Below, piece after piece: positions 8,715 through 18,665 of a stretch of DNA of 64,000 bases. The DNA lies in the NCBI GenBank assembly GCA_948468225.1, contig CAOKHH010000002.1:1-64000 (forward strand), read 5' to 3'. Under the pieces are notes generated by a model that saw only the letters and a program-made list of their open reading frames with translations, was not told the DNA's origin and did not search any database. Every line of letters starts with the position of its first letter. The stretch's first letter is position 1. This DNA comes from an uncultured Clostridia bacterium. Lineage in GTDB: Bacteria > Bacillota > Clostridia > TANB77 > CAG-508. The position numbers and the translations under genes were made by a program.

Positions 8715-8812
8715 AATCAGCATTTGGCGTTGTTGTTCATCAAATGAAAATCCTCAGCGTACACTAGTACGCCTCCGGTATTTCATTTTCGAACGCCTAG
8801 CCAAATACTAAT
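8715..8812. repeat. Long imperfect palindrome downstream of ecfT
   Basis: An imperfect inverted repeat of about 95 bp: outer arms AGCATTTGGCG and CGCCTAGCCAAATACT, inner arms ATGAAAATCCTCAGCGTAC and GTACGCCTCCGGTATTTCAT, with ACTAGT at the centre. It is richer in G+C than its surroundings. It may be a repetitive extragenic element or a bidirectional terminator. Confidence 0.7.
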
Positions 8813-8850
8813 TCTTTTTTTAATTTTAAATATGAAAAAAGGAGATAACA

Positions 8851-10122
8851 ATGAATATAGAAAAATATTTATCACAATTTATGCAAGTAACAGAAGATCC
8901 TACATTAGAAGCAATGGAATGGTTAATGAATGAATTTGGAAATCCACATAAAAAATTAAAATTTGTACATATTGCTGGAACTAATGGAAAAGGCAGTATT
9001 TGTGAAATGATGGCAAGCGTTTTAAAACATTCAGGTTATAAAGTTGGAAAATATATGTCTCCACATTTAATAAAATTAAATGAAAGAATAGTAGTAAATG
9101 ATGAAGAAATAGAGGATAAAGAAATAGAAAATATTTTAGAAGAAATGTCACCTAAAGTAGATATATATAATAGTACACATAAAATACCTGTTAAGTGGTT
9201 TGAGGTAATAACATCTCTTGCACTAATATATTTTGAAAGAAAGCACTGTGATATAGTTGTATTTGAAACTGGACTAGGCGGAACAACAGATTGTACAAAC
9301 ATTGTAGATTCTATTATTTCTATAATTGGAAATATTGGTTATGACCATATGGACATATTAGGAAATACAATAGAAGAAATTGCAACTCATAAAGCAGGAA
9401 TAATAAAGCAAAATTCAGATACTGTTATGATGAATCAAGATAATTCCACATATATAATAAAAAGAGAATGTGAAAACAAAAATGCTAAATTACATCTTAT
9501 AAATGAAAATGATGTAACTAACTATAACTTTAATGAAGATTATCAAACATTTGATTATGAAGAATATAGAGCAATAGAAATAAACCTAAAAGGAAAAGTA
9601 CAAATATATAATGCAGCAATATGTATTAAATGTGCTGAAATTTTAAATGAAAAAGGGTATAGCATTAAAGAAGAGGATATAAGAGCTGGATTAAAAACAG
9701 TTGTACACAAAGCAAGATTTGAAACTTTAAATGAAAATCCTTTAGTAATTTTTGATGGTGGACATAACGAAAATGCAATAAAAAATTTAACAAGCACATT
9801 AAATCAATACTATAGTAAAAATGAAAAGGTTTTTATTGTTTCAATATTAAAAACAAAAGATTATAAAACTGTTATAGAGAATTTACTAAAACAAGATGGT
9901 ATATTTATTTTTACAAGTGGAAATGACAAAAACAAATATGTTTCAAAAGAAGATTTAATTGAAGTTGCAAAAAAATGTAAAACACAAAATATGTTTACAT
10001 CTGAATTGGAAGATGCAATAAATAAGGCATTAACAGAATACAAAGATAAACTAATATGTATAATTGGTAGTTTTTATGTATATGCAGATGTAAAGAAAAT
10101 ACTTGAAAATAAAAATATATGA
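8851..10122 (+). CDS. folC: Folylpolyglutamate synthase / dihydrofolate synthase
   Basis: FolC adds glutamate to dihydropteroate or to folates, trapping them in the cell. The 423-residue length fits. Motifs: the Mur-ligase P-loop AGTNGKGS (about residues 42-49), the substrate segment KYMSPHL, FETGLGGTTDCTN, the HMDILG loop and, in the C-terminal domain, FDGGHNENAI. AAAAGGAGATAACA precedes the ATG. It follows the folate ECF transporter genes, so uptake and retention of folate are encoded together. FolC may be on a separate transcript because of the intervening palindrome. Confidence 0.95.
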   Translation: MNIEKYLSQFMQVTEDPTLEAMEWLMNEFGNPHKKLKFVHIAGTNGKGSICEMMASVLKHSGYKVGKYMSPHLIKLNERIVVNDEEIEDKEIENILEEMSPKVDIYNSTHKIPVKWFEVITSLALIYFERKHCDIVVFETGLGGTTDCTNIVDSIISIIGNIGYDHMDILGNTIEEIATHKAGIIKQNSDTVMMNQDNSTYIIKRECENKNAKLHLINENDVTNYNFNEDYQTFDYEEYRAIEINLKGKVQIYNAAICIKCAEILNEKGYSIKEEDIRAGLKTVVHKARFETLNENPLVIFDGGHNENAIKNLTSTLNQYYSKNEKVFIVSILKTKDYKTVIENLLKQDGIFIFTSGNDKNKYVSKEDLIEVAKKCKTQNMFTSELEDAINKALTEYKDKLICIIGSFYVYADVKKILENKNI

Positions 10123-10210
10123 GTGAATTGTATAAAAAATAAATTTTCCCTTGCTTTTTTATAATTTTTAAGTTAATCTATATTGGTAAAATATATTATA
10201 GGAGGAATTT

Positions 10211-11101
10211 ATGGGAAATAAAAAGAAAGGTTTAATAATAGCTACAATACTTATTATAGCTATTATAGTAGTAATAACGTTAGTAATATTGCTATCTAAC
10301 AAAAAATCAAACAACAATAATCCAGTTGTTTCTGCGAAAGATGTTGCAGATGATACAAATACATATTATGGACAATTAGTAGAAAACTACAATGTAGAAG
10401 GAGCAAATGCTTGGAGAATATTTTATGCAGATGATAACAATATTTATTTAATAGCTGATGATTTTGTATCAAGCAAATATATTCCTAATAGTGCTAATAA
10501 TTCAATCAATGTAAATAATACAGAATATTCAGTAACTTTTATGAAAGTTCAATATGACTATGAAAATATAAACAGTATAGATAAAGAATTTGCTAATAAA
10601 TGGTTATCAGAGTATGTAAAGAGCGGTAATGATAAATCTGAAAGTGGTATAAAATCTGTGGCATATTTGTTGGATAAAAATATTTGGAAAACATTTGCAA
10701 ATAATTATGCAGAATATGCAATAGGAGCTCCAACAATCGAAATGTTCTGCGCATCATATAAAGATACTCATCCAGATAAGTACATAGAATATATTGTAGA
10801 AGATGATGGATATAAGATTAAATGGAGTGATGAAGAGAAATATACTATTGCACATGTTGCTGGCTTGATAGAAGATGAATACAATAGCATATATACAAAA
10901 ACAAATCACAGTAAAGCATATTCAACTTGGATTGCATCTCCATCAACTTCACCTGCAAGACTAATGGAGAGCGCTTATGGAGGAATTGTTTCTGCATACA
11001 AATTTTATTTAGAGGATAACACAGGGATTCGTCCTATAGTTTGTTTAAAATCAGATGTACAATTAGAAAAACAAGAAAATGGAAATTACAAAATAAAATA
11101 A
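10211..11101 (+). CDS. Membrane-anchored DUF6273-like extracellular protein
   Basis: A 296-residue protein with a basic N terminus and one hydrophobic segment (residues 8-29), probably an uncleaved anchor, followed by an Asn-rich linker and an extracellular domain. The C-terminal ending GIRPIVCLKSDVQL with the preceding WIASPST is typical of DUF6273-type domains common in Clostridia surface proteins. AGGAGGAATTT precedes the ATG. Function unknown. It lies between folC and sigK. Confidence 0.7.
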   Translation: MGNKKKGLIIATILIIAIIVVITLVILLSNKKSNNNNPVVSAKDVADDTNTYYGQLVENYNVEGANAWRIFYADDNNIYLIADDFVSSKYIPNSANNSINVNNTEYSVTFMKVQYDYENINSIDKEFANKWLSEYVKSGNDKSESGIKSVAYLLDKNIWKTFANNYAEYAIGAPTIEMFCASYKDTHPDKYIEYIVEDDGYKIKWSDEEKYTIAHVAGLIEDEYNSIYTKTNHSKAYSTWIASPSTSPARLMESAYGGIVSAYKFYLEDNTGIRPIVCLKSDVQLEKQENGNYKIK

Positions 11102-11115
11102 ATTTTACCTAAGCC

Positions 11116-11173
11116 AGGCACTTTTACTTTTTTTATACATATATTAGTGTATAGAAAAAGTGGAGGTGCTTTT
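11116..11173 (+). promoter_or_regulatory. Hairpin covering the sigK ribosome-binding site
   Basis: GGCACTTTTACTTTTTTTATAC can pair imperfectly with the downstream strand that ends GTGGAGGTGCTTTT, which includes the sigK ribosome site. It could end the upstream transcript or restrict sigK translation. Pairing was judged by eye. Confidence 0.4.
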
Positions 11174-11873
11174 ATGTTAGCTCTTGCAATATCGGGTTTT
11201 TGGGCGTTTTTAAAATCGGCATTATTTGTTGTTCGGATACATACAAAGTAGCAATTTATTTCCAGAACCGCTTACAAGTGAAGAAGAGAATATATATTTA
11301 GATAAATTTATGAATGGAGATGAAGATGCTAGAAATATTTTAATAGAAAGAAACTTAAGACTAGTAGCGCATGTATGCAAAAAATACAGCGGAACGAATA
11401 TAGATAATGATGATTTAATCTCGATCGGAACGATTGGACTTATTAAAGGATTAAATAGTTTTAAAAAAGATAAAGGAGTAAGACTTGCAACATATGCCTC
11501 AAAATGTATAGATAACGAAATTTTAATGTATCTAAGAAATATAAAGAAAATAGGAGCAGAAGTACCTTTGAACGAACCAATAGGAAAAGATAAAGATGAC
11601 AATGAAATTTCTTTAATTGATATATTAGAAAATGATGAAAGAAGTATTGAAGATGAAATAGATATAAAAATGAAAATAAAGAAAATGTATGAAAAAATTA
11701 GAGAAATATTAAAGGGAAGAGAACGAACTATAATAGAGTTAAGATTTGGATTAGATGGAAATAAACCAAAAACACAAAATCAAATTGCTGAAATGTTAGG
11801 AATAAGTCGTTCATATGTATCTCGCATTGAAACAAAAGCTATTGGAAAACTAGCAAAAGAAATAAGAGAATAA
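11174..11873 (+). CDS. sigK: Sporulation sigma factor SigK (one CGG +1 site)
   Basis: SigK directs late mother-cell transcription during sporulation. Reading a +1 shift at CGG gives a 232-residue protein with a hydrophobic pro-sequence region and then SigK-like sequence: ARNILIERNLRLVAHVCKKY (region 2.1), DLISIGTIGLIKG (2.2), RLATYASKCIDNEILM (2.3-2.4) and the 4.2 helix-turn-helix ISRSYVSRIE. Frames are 11174-11233 and 11235-11873; the restored residue is Gly21. Unshifted reading stops after 24 residues. The gene is not interrupted by a skin-type element. TGGAGGTG precedes the start. Confidence 0.9.
11234..11237 (+). other. CGG-A +1 decoding site in sigK
   Basis: GTT-CGG-ATA-CAT-ACA-AAG-TAG becomes GTT-C-GGA-TAC-ATA-CAA, which joins the pro-region to the rest of SigK (VVGYIQSSNLFPEPL). 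Confidence 0.88.
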
Positions 11874-11882
11874 AGACAATAG

Positions 11883-11917
11883 GGTGTCAGCGGAACGACG
11901 AGAGCGTCGTTCCCTAC
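11883..11917. repeat. GTAGGG-type palindrome after sigK
   Basis: GGAACGACG (11892-11900) and CGTCGTTCC (11905-11913) are perfect inverted arms, followed by CTACAT; read on the minus strand it begins GTAGGGAACGACG like the copies at 23957 and 31501. Confidence 0.75.
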
Positions 11918-11921
11918 ATAG

Positions 11922-12404
11922 CTACCAATGGTATGTTTCTCCTTTTGATATTTTAAATGCTCTAAAAATTTGCTCTAATAAAAATATACGAATTAGTTGG
12001 TGAGGAAAAGTCATTTTTGAAAAGCAAATTTTTTCATTTGAAATTGATAATAAATCGTCAGTTAAACCAAGAGTGCCACCAATTATAAAATTTACTGTAC
12101 TATTAAAGTTTAATGCAATGTTATCTATCTGCTTAGAGAATTCAACTGATGTATATTGTTTACCTTTTAAATCTAAACATATTGTGTATGAATCTTTTTT
12201 TATGTGTTCTTTAATTTTTGCACATTCTTTATTTTTTATATCATTTATAATTGAATCATTTATTTTTTCTGGTAATTTTTCATCAGGTAATTCAATTAAC
12301 TTTAAATTACAATATTTTGATAATCTTTTTGAATATTCATTTATTGCAGATTTTAAATAATCTTCTTTTATTTTTCCAATACAAATTATATTTATTGATA
12401 GCAT
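11922..12404 (-). CDS. rlmH: 23S rRNA (pseudouridine-1915 N3) methyltransferase
   Basis: RlmH methylates pseudouridine 1915 in helix 69 of 23S rRNA, using SAM through a SPOUT knot fold. The 160-residue size is standard. The conserved GGTLGLTDDLL (about residues 104-114), FPHQLIRIFLLEQIFRAF and the terminal GETYHW are all present. AAGGAGGATATT precedes the ATG. It converges on sigK. Confidence 0.95.
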   Translation of the reverse strand: MLSINIICIGKIKEDYLKSAINEYSKRLSKYCNLKLIELPDEKLPEKINDSIINDIKNKECAKIKEHIKKDSYTICLDLKGKQYTSVEFSKQIDNIALNFNSTVNFIIGGTLGLTDDLLSISNEKICFSKMTFPHQLIRIFLLEQIFRAFKISKGETYHW

Positions 12405-12507
12405 AATATCCTCCTTAAATTTACATAATTATATAATAAACATAAAGATATGTAAAGGGCATAAATCAATGTGATTTTGAACAAAATATATGTGTTTATA
12501 TGAATTT

Positions 12508-12531
12508 GTAGGGGCGACCATTGGTCGTCCG
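12508..12531. repeat. GTAGGG-type palindrome upstream of splB
   Basis: GTAGGGGCGACCA followed by TGGTCGTCCG; GGCGACCA and TGGTCGTC are inverted arms. Member of the dispersed palindrome family. Confidence 0.75.
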
Positions 12532-12560
12532 TATAATTGGTTAACAAAGGGGGATTGCAA

Positions 12561-13560
12561 ATGTTTAAGCCACAAGCTATATATTATGAAGAAAATATTA
12601 AAGATTACTATCTAGGTCAAAAATTGTTAGATATGTATAAAGATGTACCAATGTATATAATAGAAAATCATAATAATATTGAAGAAATGAGAAATAAGCA
12701 AAATAGTGAATTTGCAAACATGAAACAGAATTTAATTATAGGAGTTAGAAAAACACATAAATTTGTTCCAAATCATAAAACTTCAGATTATTTAGTTCCA
12801 TATACTTCATCACGGATGTATTGCAATGTGTATGTATTGTTATCTAGTGTGTAATTACAATAAATGTGCATATTTAAGGCTATTTGTAAATAGAGAGCAA
12901 ATGCTAGATAAAATAATAAAAACCTCTTCAAAAAGTGATAAAGAATTAACTTTTGAAATAGGGAGTAACAGCGATTTAGTATTGGAAAATACAATAACAG
13001 GTAATCTAGAATGGACAATAGAAGAATTTGCAAAAAGAGGAAGAGGACATATAACATTTCCAACGAAATTTGATATGGTAGGTAATTTGCTTCATTTAGA
13101 TCATCAAGGAAAAACTGTAATGCGAATGAGTGTAAATCCAGAAGAAATTATAAACAAAGTAGAATTTGGAACTTCAAGACTAAAAGGCAGAGTAGAAGCA
13201 GTAAACAAAATGTGTGAAGCAGGTTATAAAGTTGGAATACTAATTGCTCCTGTTATTTTAGTTGAAAATTGGAAAGAGTTATATAAAAACTTAATAGAAT
13301 ATCTGTATAATAATTTGAGTGAAAAAGTAAAAAAAGAAGCATTTTTTGAAGTTATTTTTATGACATATAGTTATGTTCATAAAATGATAAATTCAGAAGC
13401 TTTTCCTATGGCAATTAACCTATATAATAAAGATATAATGACAGGTAGAGGCAAGGGAAAGTATATGTATAAAAAGGAAATAAGAGAAGATGGAGAAATA
13501 TTTATAAGAGAGACTATGAGAAAATATTTTCCAAATAATAAGATAGAGTACGTTGTGTAA
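12561..13560 (+). CDS. splB: Spore photoproduct lyase (one CGG +1 site)
   Basis: SplB is a radical-SAM enzyme that repairs the thymine dimer (spore photoproduct) at germination. With a +1 shift at CGG the product is 332 residues, close to the usual 340. The shift restores Gly85 directly before the cluster motif, giving GCIAMCMYCYL with Cys86, Cys90 and Cys93 as 4Fe-4S ligands. Downstream sequence (VNPEEIINKVEFGTSRLKGR, AGYKVGILIAPV) matches SplB. Frames are 12561-12812 and 12814-13560. The ATG after AAAGGGGG is chosen; an upstream TTG has no ribosome site. Unshifted, the first frame ends 15 codons later and loses the cluster. Confidence 0.92.
12813..12816 (+). other. CGG-A +1 decoding site in splB
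   Basis: TCA-CGG-ATG becomes TCA-C-GGA-TGT, placing Gly directly in front of the first radical-SAM cysteine. Confidence 0.9.
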
Positions 13561-13570
13561 GTTTTATAAA

Positions 13571-13606
13571 AAAGAAAAACCCTCTTATCTAGTTAAAGAT
13601 TAGAGG
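13571..13606 (-). terminator. Terminator of mutS2
   Basis: CCCTCTAATCTTT and AAGATAAGAGGG-type arms form a stem that, on the minus strand, is followed by TTTTTCTTTTTT. It lies about 155 nt beyond the mutS2 stop; the sequence between holds nothing I can identify. Confidence 0.75.
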
Positions 13607-13760
13607 GGAAATAAAATAATAATCACATTGGAGAACAATTATGAAGAAGATATCAAAATTAAAATTCCCTTCAAATGTCCTACATGGTCTACACATTATT
13701 TTATTTATTAATTTCTATAAATAAAATTATAACAGATTATAATAAAAAAAGCAATAAATT

Positions 13761-16104
13761 TTACTTAAACTCTACGATAGTTACTCCCATTTCACCTTCA
13801 CCAAATGTTCCTAATCTATATGATTTTATACGAGAATTAGTTTTTAAAAAAGCATGAATTCCTTTTCTTAAAGCGCCTGTTCCTTTGCCATGAACTATTC
13901 TTGCAGTGGCTATATTTGCAATATAGCAATCATCAAGATATTTATCAATAATAGGTATTGCTTCATCTACATTAAGACCAATAACGTTAATTTCACTAGC
14001 AACGGTTAAGGATTTGTTTATAAATGAATTTTTTGGATTACCAATAGTTGTATAATTTGATTTTTCAGAAATACCACTATCAATTTTTACTAAATTATCT
14101 ATATTAAAATTCATTTTTGCATTTCCAACTTGTAATTGCACAAGATTCGATTTGTTAGGGAGGGAAGTGACAATTCCATTTTGATTTAAACTAGGAATAT
14201 GAACACTCATTCCTATCGTTATATCATCTTTTGGAATTCCAATATTTTTTGCATATGCTTCTTCAATTTTGTTTTCCTTTAGTTTGCTGTTAAGTTCATT
14301 TCTAAGCTCATTAGCATTTTTTAATGATGTTGTATCATCTAATTGTTTTATTATATTATCTGCTGTTTCTTTTGCATCTAATATAATATTTTTAGCTTCA
14401 AATTTGGCTTTATTTATAATTTCTCTTTTTTGTTGTTCAAGTTCAGAATTATCAAATTCTAAGGTCTTTTTTAGTTCTTCTATTTTGTTAGATTGCTCCA
14501 ATATCTTTTCTTTTTCTTGTTCAATTTTTAATTTATCATCATAAATATTTTTTAATAAATCCTCAACATTAACAGTAGTGCTATCTATCATCTTTTTTGC
14601 ATTATTTAATATGGATTCATTTAAACCTAATTTTTCACTTATGGCAAAAGCATTACTTTTTCCAGGAACACCAATAATCAATCTATATGTAGGTTGTAAT
14701 TTTTCAATATCAAATTCGCAACTTGCATTTTCATAGCCATTTGTTACAAGAGCATAATTTTTAATTTCTGTATAGTGTGTAGTAGTTAGGGTTAAACATT
14801 GTTTTTTATGAAGATAATCTAAAATGCTTATAGCTAAACTTGCGCCTTCAATAGGATCAGTGCCTGAACCTATTTCATCTATTAAAACTAAACTATTTTC
14901 TGTTACAGAATTTATAATATTGATTATTTTTACCATATGAGCAGAAAAAGTACTTAAGGATTCTAATATGCTTTGTTCATCGCCAATATCTGCAAAAATA
15001 TTATCAAAAACATATATACTGCTTTTTTCGTTTGCGGGAATATAAAGCCCAGACATTGCCATTGCAGATAGTAAGCCAACAGTTTTTAAAGAAACCGTTT
15101 TTCCACCAGTATTTGGTCCAGTTATTATAAGATTAGAAAAGTTTTTTCCCAAATTTATATTTATTGGAACTACTTTAGTTTTATCTATAAGGGGATGTCT
15201 TGCTTTTATCAAATCAATATATTTTTCATTATTTATAATAGGCTCAATTCCGTTTATAGATATACCGGTATTTGGCTTTGGCAAATATAAAATCCAATAA
15301 TCCAATAGTTGATGAAGTTAATTTTAATTCTTCTGTATGTGAATATAACATTGCAGATAAATTTTGTAATATTTTTTCTATTTCAATAGCTTCATCAGAC
15401 TTTAAATTGCTAATTTGGTTATTTAATTCAAATACAGCCATTGGTTCAACAAAAACAGTTGCACCGGTTGTAGATATATCATGTATAAATCCATTTACAG
15501 AAGAGCGGTATTCTTGCTTAACTGGAACAACATATCTTCCATTTTTAATAGTGATAACTTTTTCTTGAATATACTTAGACTGTAATATTGAATTAAGTTT
15601 ATTACGAATTTCTAATTCTATTTTTCTAATATTTCTTCTAATTGTTTTTAAAGTTGAAGATGCGTTATCATCAATTGTGTTCTCATCTATGATAGAAGAA
15701 AATATTTTATCTTCTATTAGTTTGTTTAAATATAATTGATTAAAATATTGCTCTAAATTTGGAAAATGTTCATCTATTTTTCCTAAACTAGAATTAAAAT
15801 ATTCTTTTAATTCATGAGAAATTTTAAGAATATTAGCAATATCTAATAATTCTTTAGAAGATAATATTCCATTAGATTCTAGTTTTTTTAATGTATAGTT
15901 AACGTTTTCTATTTGAGATATAGGTGCATTTCCTTTTCTTAAAGTAAGAATTGTAGCTTCACTAGTTTCTGCTAATAATCTTTTTACAATATCTTTATTA
16001 GTAGAAGGAACAAGAGAGTTTACTATTTCTTTTCCTATATATGTGTGAGTATAGTTATTTAAAATATATAATACTTTATTGAATTCTAATTTTTCTAAAT
16101 CCAT
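13761..16104 (-). CDS. mutS2: Endonuclease MutS2 (one CGG +1 site)
   Basis: MutS2 acts as a recombination suppressor and ribosome-collision rescue factor with an ABC-type ATPase and a C-terminal Smr nuclease domain. A +1 shift at CGGT joins two frames (16104-15268 and 15266-13761) into a 780-residue protein, the usual length. The core domain ends in FIFAKAKYGISING across the junction, restoring Gly280. The ATPase has Walker A TGPNTGGKT, Walker B LVLIDEIGSGTDP and TTTHYTE. A coiled-coil clamp follows, then Smr with HGKGTGALRKG. TGGAGGTAG precedes the start. Without the shift the first half ends 7 codons later. Confidence 0.93.
15264..15267 (-). other. CGG-T +1 decoding site in mutS2
   Basis: TAC-CGG-TAT on the minus strand becomes TAC-C-GGT-ATA. 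This is one of two sites where the following base is T and the glycine codon is GGT. Confidence 0.9.
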
Positions 16105-16271
16105 AGTCTACCTCCATTAAATAAGTATAAGTGTATATATTATTGCATAAAAGTGCTTAAAAATCAACCTAATGCACAATACACATACTATTACAAAATA
16201 ATTATTGCAAAACAAAGCATAAGTGTATATAATATATAGGAAAATTTGAAATATTTATATAGAGGAAAAAT

Positions 16272-16823
16272 ATGTTAAAAAATTATATTGGACATTTTTC
16301 TACAATTACAAAGCATAAATGGATAGTATTTAAATTGTGTTGTAGAGCGGGAATACCCTGGAGGGGCTTAGTTCATGATTTATCAAAATATTCACCAACA
16401 GAATTCATAGAATCTTCAAAGTATTATCAAGGTGGAAGAAAGAGTCCAATTCCAGTGGCAAGAGAGAATGAAGGATATTCTAAAGCATGGTTACATCATA
16501 GAGGAAGAAATAAGCATCATGTAGAATATTGGACAGATCCTGAGGCTCCAGACACATTTCCAATTATTCCATATAAATACACTGTGGAAATGATTTGCGA
16601 TGGGATTTCCGCTGGATTAGTTTATGCGGGAAAAAACTGGACAAAAGATTTCGAATTAAAATATTGGGAAAATAAAAGAAAAACGAGTCCTGTAAATGAA
16701 AAAATAAAAGACTTATTGACAGAAGTATATACTCAAATAAGTAAAAACGGTATAAATAAAACAGTTACAAGAAAAAATATGAAAAAATTATATAATCAAT
16801 ATTGTGAGCAAAAGGAGAAATGA
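16272..16823 (+). CDS. DUF5662 family protein
   Basis: A 183-residue cytoplasmic protein matching the DUF5662 pattern: [31 protein letters not shown] with a conserved HDLSK, then [13 protein letters not shown] and a final helical part. The His and Asp clusters suggest metal binding, perhaps HD-like, but no activity is known to me. AGAGGAAAAAT precedes the ATG. Its stop overlaps the lepA start, so it is co-transcribed with lepA. Confidence 0.85.
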   Translation: MLKNYIGHFSTITKHKWIVFKLCCRAGIPWRGLVHDLSKYSPTEFIESSKYYQGGRKSPIPVARENEGYSKAWLHHRGRNKHHVEYWTDPEAPDTFPIIPYKYTVEMICDGISAGLVYAGKNWTKDFELKYWENKRKTSPVNEKIKDLLTEVYTQISKNGINKTVTRKNMKKLYNQYCEQKEK

Positions 16824-18638
16824 AATTGAACAAGCAAGAAAATATTAGAAATTTCAGCATAATTGCACATATAGACCATGGAAAGTCTACACTAGCAGAT
16901 AGATTGATAGAATTAACAGGCGTACTTTCTAAAAGAGAAATGGAAAGTCAAGTTTTAGATAATATGGACTTAGAAAAGGAAAGAGGAATAACAATTAAAG
17001 CACAAGCGGTTCGTATGGAATATGAGGCTAAAAATGGTCAAAAATATATATTTAATTTAATAGATACACCAGGACATGTAGATTTTAATTATGAAGTTTC
17101 AAGGAGTTTAGCTGCATGTGAAGGTGCAATTTTGGTAGTTGATGCAAGTCAAGGAATAGAAGCGCAAACACTTGCTAATGTTTATCTAGCACTAGATAAT
17201 AATTTAGAGATATTACCTGTAATAAATAAAGTAGATTTACCAAACGCAAGACCAGATGAAATAAAACAAGAAATAGAAGATATTATAGGAATACCAGCAA
17301 TGGATGCTCCTTGTATATCTGCTAAATCTGGACTAAATGTGGATGAAGTTTTAGAAAGAATTGTAACTGATTTTAAAGCACCAAATGGAGATGTAAACTC
17401 TCCTTTACAATGCTTAATATTTGATTCTTTTTATGATAACTATAAAGGTGCGGTAAGTTATGTTAGAGTAAAAAATGGTTCTGTTAAAGCAGGAGATGAG
17501 ATTTTATTTATGGCAACAGGTAAAAAATTTGTTGTAACAGAAGTGGGCTTTTTAGAGCCACGGAACTTATGTACCATCAAAAGAATTATCTGCAGGAGAA
17601 GTAGGGTATATTGCAGCTAGTATAAAAAATGTTTCAGATTTACATGTTGGAGACACAATCACATTAGTAAATAATCCAACATTAGAACCATTGCCAGGTT
17701 ATAAAAAAGCTAATTCTATGGTGTATTGCGGATTGTACCCATTAGATGGAAGCGAATATGAGGCTTTAAAAACCGCATTAGAAAAGTTAAAATTAAATGA
17801 TGCAGCTTTAAATTATGAGCCAGAAACTTCTATTGCATTAGGTTTTGGTTTTAGATGTGGTTTTTTAGGATTGCTTCATTTAGAAATAATCCAAGAAAGA
17901 CTAGAAAGAGAATTTGATTTAGGACTTATAACAACTGCTCCATCTGTTATATATAATGTTCATAAAACAAGTGGAGAAGTAATAGAGTTATATAATCCTG
18001 TAGACTTACCACCATCAACAGAAGTAAGTTATATAGAAGAACCTATTGTAAAGGCTGAAATTATGCTTCCTAAGGAATTTGTTGGAAATGTTATGGAAAT
18101 ATGCCAACAAAGAAGAGGAACATATATAGATATGAAGTATTTAGACACAACAAGAGTAATACTAGAATATGAACTACCTTTAAATGAAATAATATATGAT
18201 TTTTTTGATACATTAAAATCTAAAACAAAAGGATATGCCTCTTTTGATTATGAATTTAAAGAGTACAGAAGGTCAGATCTTGTAAAACTAGATATTCATA
18301 TAAATAATGAGCCAGTAGATGCATTATCTTTTATTGTTCACAAAGATTCTGCATACACAAGAGGACGAAAAATGGCCGAGAAACTAAAAACAGTTATACC
18401 AAGGCAATTATTCGAAATTCCGTTACAAGCAGTTGTAGGGGGCAAAATAATAGCAAGAGAGACCATATCTGCAATGAGAAAAGATGTACTTGCAAAATGT
18501 TATGGTGGAGATATAACAAGAAAGAAAAAATTGCTAGAGAAACAGAAAAAAGGTAAAAAGAAAATGCGACAAATAGGAAACGTAGAAATTCCACAAGAAG
18601 CATTCTTAAGTGTACTTAAATTAGATGATGAAGAATAA
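16820..18638 (+). CDS. lepA: Elongation factor 4 (LepA) (one CGG +1 site)
   Basis: LepA is a ribosome-associated GTPase, often linked to back-translocation and ribosome assembly. Using +1 at CGG (frames 16820-17560 and 17562-18638) gives 605 residues, the family length. G-motifs are AHIDHGKST (G1), RGITIK (G2), DTPGH (G3) and NKVDLP (G4). The junction restores Gly248 in [20 protein letters not shown]. The C-terminal domain is intact ([33 protein letters not shown]). Unshifted, translation would end about 20 codons on and remove domains III-V. An essential-looking gene with a shift argues against simple decay. Confidence 0.95.
17561..17564 (+). other. CGG-A +1 decoding site in lepA
   Basis: CCA-CGG-AAC becomes CCA-C-GGA-ACT, restoring Pro-Gly-Thr before the conserved [12 protein letters not shown] of domain II. 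Confidence 0.92.
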
Positions 18639-18665
18639 AGAGTGCTATTTAGGAGATAAAAAATA

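Noticed and set aside
9036..9302. Long open frames opposite real genes (for example antisense to folC, tape measure and nrdD)
   Set aside because: They lack ribosome sites and recognisable domains and are explained by the AT-rich codon pattern of the sense genes.
12826..13560. The frame beginning within the radical-SAM motif as an independent gene after a small upstream protein
   Set aside because: No ribosome site precedes its ATG, the upstream frame holds the SplB N terminus, and the two join perfectly at the CGG to give one SplB protein.
13761..16104. mutS2 as two separate genes or a plain pseudogene
   Set aside because: The two frames match consecutive parts of MutS2 with no missing residue and meet at the same CGG signal as in other genes.
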